A stretch of 10,973 nt of DNA, from assembly GCA_964632945.1 (NCBI GenBank), contig CAZWCX010000189.1:1-10973 (forward strand), read 5' to 3'. The notes under the pieces were generated by a model. That model did not search any database, was not told the origin of the DNA, and worked only from the letters and a program-made list of their open reading frames with translations. How positions within the stretch are numbered: position 1 is the stretch's first letter; each line of letters opens with the position of its first letter. Origin of the DNA: CAZWCX01 sp964632945. GTDB lineage: Bacteria; Planctomycetota; MHYJ01; WSZJ01; CAZWCX01. The translations under genes and the position numbers were made by a program. Shown in pieces: positions 5,838 through 10,973 of this stretch.

Positions 5838-6806
5838 ATGAAACTCGGTCGGACGTGTGTGCTTTGGGTCGTCGTGGTTGTGGCTTCCCTGGTGGCCGGT
5901 TGGGCCCCCCGCGTCGCGGCGCATGAGGGGTATCCGATCATCCTGGAGGCGAAGTACCAGGAGATCAAGCGGGGCAACAAGATCAAGCGGATGGTGTTCG
6001 TGAACGGGCACGCCCACTACCCGAACGGCACCCGCATCGCCGTGGGGATCCGCCTGGAAGACCAGCAGCAATACATCGCCTGGTACAACGGCGTCGTCAA
6101 GAACCAGGCCTTCATCGTCGAAATGGGGCCGTGGAACAAGGAGTTCGCCAGCGGCCAGTACATCATTGAGGGCTGGTTCATCTGGGACCGCCAGCAGAGC
6201 GCGATCCAGGCCGCCATCAAGAAGGCGGAAGAAGGACTCGAGCGCGGCATCGACAACTGCGACCCCGAGGTCGTCAAGGAACGGAAACTGTGCAAGACGA
6301 AGCAGGTCTTCGGCGCGACGGTCGTTCAGGTCGGGACGCCCGGCCGGTTCATCGTCGAGGAAGAAGAAGCCCGGACCTTCCTGGCACAGGTCCACGAGGG
6401 GCTCGCCGCCATCTTTCAGGACATTCAGAACGTCTACAAGCAGCACAACTCCCCGGACAAGGGGGCCGAAGTGAACGCCGACGCCTGGAAGCTGAAGGCC
6501 GACGAGTGGATGGCGCGACTGGGCGAGGCGGATACCGCGGTCGTGCGCTGGCACCAGTCCAAGATCACGGTGCGCCACCAGAAGGCCTATACCTCCGCGG
6601 TCAACTCCGTCATGCACATGCAGGGGCTGATCGGCGCGTACGGCCAGATCCTCTATCAACTCACCAACGAGTTCCTCAGCGGCACGCCGGAATCGGTCGC
6701 GAACGAGGTCGTCAAGAACCTCAACGCCTTGGCGGAAGACCTCAAGCCCGCCGAGGACGAGGGGGCGATCGAGAGCGAAGGGGAGCCGGGCTCCGGAGGC
6801 AAATAG
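5838..6806 (+). CDS. Secreted protein of unknown function
   Basis: I do not recognise this 322-residue protein. Residues 1-28 are a clear Sec signal peptide: basic MKLGR, a hydrophobic core of valines and alanines, and a VAA cleavage site before HEGYP. Residues about 30-115 look beta-rich (HAHYPNGTRIAVGIRL, FIVEMGPW, FASGQYIIEGWF), suggesting an Ig-like or other small sandwich domain. From about 117 the protein turns helical and charged, with long amphipathic stretches (SAIQAAIKKAEEGLERG, ARTFLAQVHEGLAAIFQDI) that could form coiled coils or a helical bundle. The only cysteines after the signal peptide are Cys141 and Cys152, which could form a disulfide. The tail is acidic and Gly/Glu-rich. 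The ATG is supported by GGAGGAG about 7 nt upstream. It acts outside the cytoplasmic membrane. The next gene is in the same direction, but two hairpins lie between. Confidence 0.85.
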   Translation: MKLGRTCVLWVVVVVASLVAGWAPRVAAHEGYPIILEAKYQEIKRGNKIKRMVFVNGHAHYPNGTRIAVGIRLEDQQQYIAWYNGVVKNQAFIVEMGPWNKEFASGQYIIEGWFIWDRQQSAIQAAIKKAEEGLERGIDNCDPEVVKERKLCKTKQVFGATVVQVGTPGRFIVEEEEARTFLAQVHEGLAAIFQDIQNVYKQHNSPDKGAEVNADAWKLKADEWMARLGEADTAVVRWHQSKITVRHQKAYTSAVNSVMHMQGLIGAYGQILYQLTNEFLSGTPESVANEVVKNLNALAEDLKPAEDEGAIESEGEPGSGGK

Positions 6807-6807
6807 A

Positions 6808-6861
6808 CCCGCCGCAGGCGGGATCCAGGGTTTCGACGAAAGCCCCGCGGGGCGGGGTCTT
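6808..6861 (+). terminator. Two GC-rich hairpins after the secreted-protein gene
   Basis: CCCGCC-GCA-GGCGGG (6808-6822) starts two bases after the stop codon. A second stem pairs CCCCGC (6843-6848) with GCGGGG (6852-6857) and is followed by TCTT. Neither has a full T-run, so termination may be partial; they may protect the mRNA 3' end or reduce expression of the downstream gene. Confidence 0.45.
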
Positions 6862-6933
6862 GCGTGGGGGTGAGGTAGGCGAGGGCGGCTCGGCCGCCCT
6901 CCGGACGAGAGACCACCAGTCGGGAGAGATCGG

Positions 6934-9900
6934 ATGAAACACGCACGGCAGGCATTCCCCCGAGCGCACTGGCTGCGGGGGCGGAGGGCGTATGCGCTCC
7001 TCGTGACGATCGGAATCGTCGGCGTGCTGGGAATTCTGGCGACCGCGTTTGCGCGCATCGCGCAGATCGAGTCGGATGTCAGCGCCAGTTTCGTGGATCG
7101 CGTTCGCGCGCGCATGCTCGCCGAAGCCGGCCTGGAGGCCGCGATGGGCAGGCTGCGCGGCCTCGAATCCACCAAGGCATGGTCCGATCTCCGGGACGGG
7201 TGGGTCTACGGCGACATGTTGACCACGCTGGAATCTCCCACCGGACCACGCGCCTACAAGACGGCGCCGAAGCCGCTCGAGGACTCCAGCCTGCCGTCTT
7301 GGGGCGATGCGACCAAGGTCAAGGCGGATACCCGCGGGTACACCGATGCCCTGGGCGGGACGTATGAGCCGGTCGGAGACGTCTTCGCGGTCAAGGTCCT
7401 CGACTCGGCGAGCATGATCAACGTCAACAACTTCGACCGTCCCGCCGAGTTCGGTCGCCCGGCGCATCCCGGGAACCAGAATCTCGTGCGCATGCTCAAC
7501 ACCCTCGGCAGCCTGTTGGGGGCGGGCAATGTCGGCACCGATCTCATGAATTCGGTGATCCAGCGGCGCCAGGCCGGCGGCACCGGCGAGTTCTCGAACA
7601 AGCTGGAGCTCCTCGGCACCGTCTTCGCCGGCGACACCACGCGGTTCAACAAGGTCCGCGACTTCATCACGTGCAATTCCTGGATCGACCCGAGCACCGT
7701 GTCGTTCACGAAGACGGGGACGGCCCGCTGGGACAAGAAGCCGCGCGCGCCGATCAACGTCAACACCGCCCCCAAGGAGGTGCTGGTCGCCTGCATGGCG
7801 GGGCTCTCCGCCAACTACCTGTTCCACAATCATCCGAACGCCCTCCTCACGCCGATGACGGTGCCGGCGCTCAGCCAGAGCAAGGCGGAGACGGCGGCCG
7901 ATTACATCATCACGGAGCGGAACAACTTCAGCGGCGTGGCGTTCGACAACGTCGTGCAAGCGGCGCCCACGTACACCTACAACGACTGGATGCACTTCCG
8001 CTTCCAGACCCTCGACAAGATCCCCGGCTTCTCCAAGGCCGAGGCCGACGTGATCCATGCCAACGCCAACCCGAACACGGATCTCCGCAAGTACAACCCG
8101 GACCTCATCCAGATGGACCCCGGGCCGGATACCGGGCGAACGGAAATGACCGGGATCGACAAGAGCGACCTGGCCACGCCGGGCGGCTGGACCGGAACGA
8201 CCGAGTGGTGCTGGAGCTCGATGGGATTCTACGAGGTCGAGTCGATCGGCCGCGTCTATCGGGATGGACGCATCATCTCGGAAGAGAAGATCGCCACCGT
8301 GGTCAAGCTCTACGACGTCTTCCGTGTCACCACCCAGAAGGACTTCGAGACGAACCGGGTCTACTCGCATCCCTCCTTCGGGTCGCTGATCTCCACCGAC
8401 AACTATCCCGCGGTCGTCTCCGTGCCCGAGTACAATCTGCGCCAGGGCGGCGGCTATCGCTGGTCCGCGGGCGGCGCCAACCCGGCCACCGACCCGTACT
8501 GCGCCAACTATGACGGCGGACTCGTCCTCTCGGGCATGGTTCGCGCCACCGTCGGCGTCAACACGGGAAAGAAATCGTTCCTCGCCGGCTACGCCCGACG
8601 GACGATCGAGGCCGATCAGACGACGTATGGCGCGACCGGCGAGCCGACCTACGCCTCTGAACGGACGAAGATCCAGAACAGCCTGATCGCCGCGGACCAT
8701 GGCCTCGGCGCGGGCGAAGGCGACACCTGGGGCATTTGCCACTTCGACACGGTCCTGCCGATGAACAGCTACAGCTCGGGCAACCGCGGCAGCGACCTGC
8801 ATTCGTTCGGCCTCTACCTGAACGCGCAGACGCGCAATCGTTGCCGGTCCTACTACGGAGACGAGTTCCCGGTTCCGGACGGGACCGTCGAATTCCTCGT
8901 GAAACCGGAAGTCGATCTGGGCTGGTGGGGCCGGAGCAAGTCCGACGTCGTCAACTATGTCGGTTGGCAGCCGGGACCGATCCAGTGGGACGGGCGCATG
9001 CACCTGTTCGACTGGGGCAGCGTCGGGAGCTCCGGGTTCACGCCGCTGGCCGCGTACAACGAGTTGCGCATCTTTGCCACCAAGGGCCGGATGTTCGCGC
9101 ATTGGCGGTTGGACGACAACAACGACTACGTCCTGTGGCACGACACGCCGTGGGCGCGCAACACCTGGCACCACGTCGAGGTTTCGTGGGTCGCCGGCGC
9201 GGCGCCGGCCGGCGGCGGCGCCGGCCAGGATCCGGGCGGCGCTCCGGGCGCGGGCGGCGCGATGGCCAACTTCATGTTCTTCGTCGACGGCAACGCAAGC
9301 AGTCCGGGCAAGATGGACCTCCCCAAGGACATCCGCCGCAACGGCACCAACGGCAATGTCCAGCCGACCGGGGTCCGCTACGGCGCGGATGACCCGTGGC
9401 TGATCGTCGGCGGCCGCTCCTACAACTGGCCGGACCAGACCTCCATGGGTTGTGTCGACTTCCTCGGCACCATCGACAACCTGCAGCTCCACAAGTGGCG
9501 CCTGCACTCGAATTCGTTCATTCCGAAGTCGCGCTACCTCGACTCCTCGATCGCCGAATACATCCAGAACATCCCCGGCAACGCCGGGCCGCAGACGGTC
9601 GGGATCTACCTGCGCCGGCTGGTGGAGATCGAGCAGCAGGCCGCGCTTCGCGGCGAAATCACGCTGGGCACGCTCTCTTGCACGCACATGCACGCGTGGC
9701 ACCTGCACTCCGACATGCACGTCGAGGGCAAGGGCCACCTGTCGCCGTCCATCATCGTCGACGGCCAGGTCCGCTACGCGTACGACAGCTGTGCGGGTCT
9801 GCCGCTCGGCGGGTTGACCGTGAAAGCGGGTCAGCAGGTGTACTACGTCGCCTACTTCGAGAAGCGCAACGATCTCCCGGCGATGCAGTCGGCGATCCTG

Positions 9901-9969
9901 AACGACTTCACCGTCACCTACTGGGACAAGCCGCGGGTCATGTATCGCATCTGGGATTCGGTGCGCTGA
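6934..9969 (+). CDS. GspK/PilX-like minor pseudopilin fused to a LamG-like domain
   Basis: This 1011-residue protein starts with a prepilin-like N-terminus: a basic leader (to RGRR), then a single hydrophobic helix at about 19-40 and the AEAGLEA segment (63-69) typical of PilX/GspK minor pilins. No Gly precedes the presumed cleavage point. GspK features follow: INVNNFDRP (162-170), a region matching the SAM-like fold of T2SS protein K, and INVNTAPKEVL (274-284). FYEVESIGRV lies near 432. Residues about 645-855 look like a concanavalin/LamG domain: GTVEFLVKP (650-658), WHHVEVSW (745-752), FFVDG (782-786), IDNLQL (847-852), with a Gly/Ala/Pro insert at 754-778. The C-terminus has a histidine cluster at 916-935. 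GspK is usually about 300 residues. The likely role is a pseudopilus tip or surface adhesive protein; that is inference. The start has GGGAGA 6 nt upstream. No other secretion genes are in view. Confidence 0.8.
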   Translation: MKHARQAFPRAHWLRGRRAYALLVTIGIVGVLGILATAFARIAQIESDVSASFVDRVRARMLAEAGLEAAMGRLRGLESTKAWSDLRDGWVYGDMLTTLESPTGPRAYKTAPKPLEDSSLPSWGDATKVKADTRGYTDALGGTYEPVGDVFAVKVLDSASMINVNNFDRPAEFGRPAHPGNQNLVRMLNTLGSLLGAGNVGTDLMNSVIQRRQAGGTGEFSNKLELLGTVFAGDTTRFNKVRDFITCNSWIDPSTVSFTKTGTARWDKKPRAPINVNTAPKEVLVACMAGLSANYLFHNHPNALLTPMTVPALSQSKAETAADYIITERNNFSGVAFDNVVQAAPTYTYNDWMHFRFQTLDKIPGFSKAEADVIHANANPNTDLRKYNPDLIQMDPGPDTGRTEMTGIDKSDLATPGGWTGTTEWCWSSMGFYEVESIGRVYRDGRIISEEKIATVVKLYDVFRVTTQKDFETNRVYSHPSFGSLISTDNYPAVVSVPEYNLRQGGGYRWSAGGANPATDPYCANYDGGLVLSGMVRATVGVNTGKKSFLAGYARRTIEADQTTYGATGEPTYASERTKIQNSLIAADHGLGAGEGDTWGICHFDTVLPMNSYSSGNRGSDLHSFGLYLNAQTRNRCRSYYGDEFPVPDGTVEFLVKPEVDLGWWGRSKSDVVNYVGWQPGPIQWDGRMHLFDWGSVGSSGFTPLAAYNELRIFATKGRMFAHWRLDDNNDYVLWHDTPWARNTWHHVEVSWVAGAAPAGGGAGQDPGGAPGAGGAMANFMFFVDGNASSPGKMDLPKDIRRNGTNGNVQPTGVRYGADDPWLIVGGRSYNWPDQTSMGCVDFLGTIDNLQLHKWRLHSNSFIPKSRYLDSSIAEYIQNIPGNAGPQTVGIYLRRLVEIEQQAALRGEITLGTLSCTHMHAWHLHSDMHVEGKGHLSPSIIVDGQVRYAYDSCAGLPLGGLTVKAGQQVYYVAYFEKRNDLPAMQSAILNDFTVTYWDKPRVMYRIWDSVR

Positions 9970-10003
9970 TCGCGGTCCGATCCTCCGACGAGCAACCGTT
10001 CCG

Positions 10004-10049
10004 CGGGGCCCGGGACGCCGGCAACGGCGCACCGGGCCCCGGCTCTTTT
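10004..10049 (+). terminator. Intrinsic terminator after the pseudopilin-like gene
   Basis: A 10-bp outer stem, CGGGGCCCGG (10004-10013) with CCGGGCCCCG (10032-10041), encloses an inner CGCCG/CGGCG stem closed by a GCAA loop of the stable GNRA class. It is followed by GCTCTTTTC. It lies about 35 nt after the stop codon. Confidence 0.8.
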
Positions 10050-10198
10050 CGGCCCCTCCGCCGCGGGCGCGGCCGCGTCGTCCGGCGCAGCCGTCTCGGC
10101 CGGGGCCGTGACTGCGGGCGGGTCGCGGCGCACGCGATGCGCGCGCGGCGTTCGCCCCGCGGCCCGGGTGGCGGGCCGCGCCGCCCGGCCCGATTCTA
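10050..10198. other. GC-rich spacer with one hairpin
   Basis: This is almost pure G/C sequence between the terminator and the next promoter. CGCGGCCC (10158-10165) and GGGCCGCG (10173-10180) form an 8-bp stem with a 7-nt loop and no T-run. I see no gene. Confidence 0.5.
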
Positions 10199-10228
10199 TT
10201 GACAAACTCCGCGAGGCACGTTTATAGT
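10199..10228 (+). promoter_or_regulatory. Sigma70-type promoter for the acidic-linker gene
   Basis: A perfect -35 TTGACA (10199-10204) is followed after 18 nt by TATAGT (10223-10228), or after 17 nt by TTATAG. Together with the terminator just upstream, this marks an independent transcription unit starting near 10235. Confidence 0.75.
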
Positions 10229-10234
10229 CCGACA

Positions 10235-10348
10235 GTGTAGGCATTTCCGCACGTGCGGCGCGGGCCGGGGGGGGATTCCCCGCCGCGCGCGCCGGACCGA
10301 AAAGCCCTGGCGGTATCCGGCACTCCCAAGGCATCCACCGGAGCCACG
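10235..10348 (+). promoter_or_regulatory. Structured 5' leader
   Basis: The leader of about 114 nt contains a strong GC hairpin. CGTGCGGCG (10252-10260) can pair with CGCCGCGCG (10281-10289), with one G-T pair. GGGG-ATT-CCCC at 10271-10281 offers a competing inner fold that shares C10281. I recognise no known riboswitch or RNA family. Confidence 0.35.
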
Positions 10349-10973
10349 ATGAAGGTCGAGGCCCTTCCCGAAGGCAAGTATCTCATCACGGACGGCGAGC
10401 ACCGAATCGAGCTGGCGCAGACCAGCTACGAGGACGTGTACTACGCCTGTCCCATCGACAACGGCTCGCTCTTCCTCCTCCTCAACGACACGGTGCTCGA
10501 AGATCCGAACGATCGCACCACGTTGAAGAAGATGGTCGATAAGCTCGGCGGCATCGAACCGGCCATGACCGTGCTGCAGGAGCACGTGAAAGACGTGGCG
10601 CCGGCGGAAGAGGCCGCGCCGGCGGCGCCGGCCGAAGAAGAAAACCCCTTCACCACCACCGAAGAGACCGATTTCGTCAAGGTCACGATCAAGGGCGCGC
10701 CCCCGACGGAAGAAGCGGCCCCCGAGCCGGAGCCGGAACTCGTGCTCCCGTCGGATGACGACCTCGCCGCGGCGCCGACCGCCGATGTCGAGGAGATCCT
10801 GGATTTCGAGTCGGCTCCGCCGCCCCCGGAAATCCCGGTTGCGCCCGCCGCGAAACCCACGACTCCCCCGAAGCCGATCCTTCCCGCCAAGGCAAAGCCG
10901 GCCCCGGTCCCCGCGGACGACGACGACGAGATGCCGGTCCTGGAGGAAGAAGAGAAGAAGTACGAAGAGATCA
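10349..10973 (+). CDS. Protein with acidic, proline-rich linker, unknown function (3' end outside window)
   Basis: The frame is open from the ATG to the window edge, 208 codons. GGAG lies 5 nt upstream of the ATG (10340-10343), and a strong promoter and leader precede it. Residues 1 to about 85 form a compact-looking domain (MKVEALPEGKYLITDGEHRIEL, then YYACPIDNGSLFLLLND and TLKKMVDKLGGIEPAMTVLQEHV). No signal peptide is seen. From about 86 the sequence is low-complexity and very acidic, rich in Ala, Pro and Glu, with one ordered-looking patch (TDFVKVTIKGAPP), and it ends in DDDDEMPVLEEEEKKYEE. Such linkers usually connect a cytoplasmic domain to another domain or a membrane segment, which would lie beyond the edge. 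I do not recognise the family; the function is unknown. Confidence 0.75.
   Translation, partial: MKVEALPEGKYLITDGEHRIELAQTSYEDVYYACPIDNGSLFLLLNDTVLEDPNDRTTLKKMVDKLGGIEPAMTVLQEHVKDVAPAEEAAPAAPAEEENPFTTTEETDFVKVTIKGAPPTEEAAPEPEPELVLPSDDDLAAAPTADVEEILDFESAPPPPEIPVAPAAKPTTPPKPILPAKAKPAPVPADDDDEMPVLEEEEKKYEEI

Noticed and set aside
6742..10032. 1096-codon open frame on the minus strand opposite the pseudopilin-like gene
   Set aside because: High GC leaves few stops on the antisense strand. The translation is Arg/Val/Asp-rich with no domains, while the plus-strand frame has clear signal, GspK and LamG motifs.
1..10973. tRNA or rRNA genes, CRISPR arrays, insertion sequences, phage attachment sites
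   Set aside because: Scanning by eye shows no regularly spaced repeats, no transposase, and no recognisable tRNA or rRNA sequence.

Overview
The window is a high-GC bacterial chromosome segment centred on a replication-initiation locus. Four genes read leftward on the minus strand: dnaA, dnaN, dciA (DUF721) and the N-terminal two thirds of gyrB, which runs off the left edge. Three genes read rightward: a secreted protein of unknown function, a large GspK/PilX-like minor pseudopilin fused to a LamG-type domain, and the start of an acidic, proline-rich protein that runs off the right edge. I see no mobile elements, CRISPR arrays, tRNA or rRNA genes. The DnaA C-terminal domain, the dnaA-dnaN-dciA-gyrB order without recF, and the GspK-LamG fusion remind me of Planctomycetota or a neighbouring deep lineage. 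That assignment is from memory and is tentative.

Layout. 1-2981: gyrB, dciA and dnaN are tightly packed; dciA starts inside the dnaN stop codon, so this looks like one operon. 2982-3372: the dnaN-dnaA spacer holds a good dnaN promoter, three DnaA-box-like 9-mers, a hairpin and a locally AT-richer stretch. It is the best oriC candidate. 3373-4812: dnaA. 4813-5837: a 1-kb non-coding, purine-rich spacer. It carries a near-consensus dnaA promoter with a DnaA-box-like site at the predicted transcription start, an attenuator-like hairpin in the dnaA leader, and a candidate promoter for the rightward genes. 5838-9969: the secreted protein and the pseudopilin-like protein, separated by two GC-rich hairpins. 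9970-10348: a strong intrinsic terminator, then a clear sigma70-type promoter and a structured leader. 10349-end: the acidic-linker protein.

How the genes work together. DnaA opens the origin, DciA is the likely loader or recruiter of the replicative helicase (no dnaC is present), DnaN is the polymerase clamp, and GyrB with GyrA relieves supercoils ahead of the forks. The rightward genes belong to the cell envelope or export and have no evident functional link to replication; they simply lie on the other replichore arm. The most unusual points are an alanine in the GyrB TOPRIM motif where EGDSA is expected, the GspK-LamG fusion with a C-terminal histidine cluster, and the layered control signals around dnaA. 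I found no convincing new multi-gene system.
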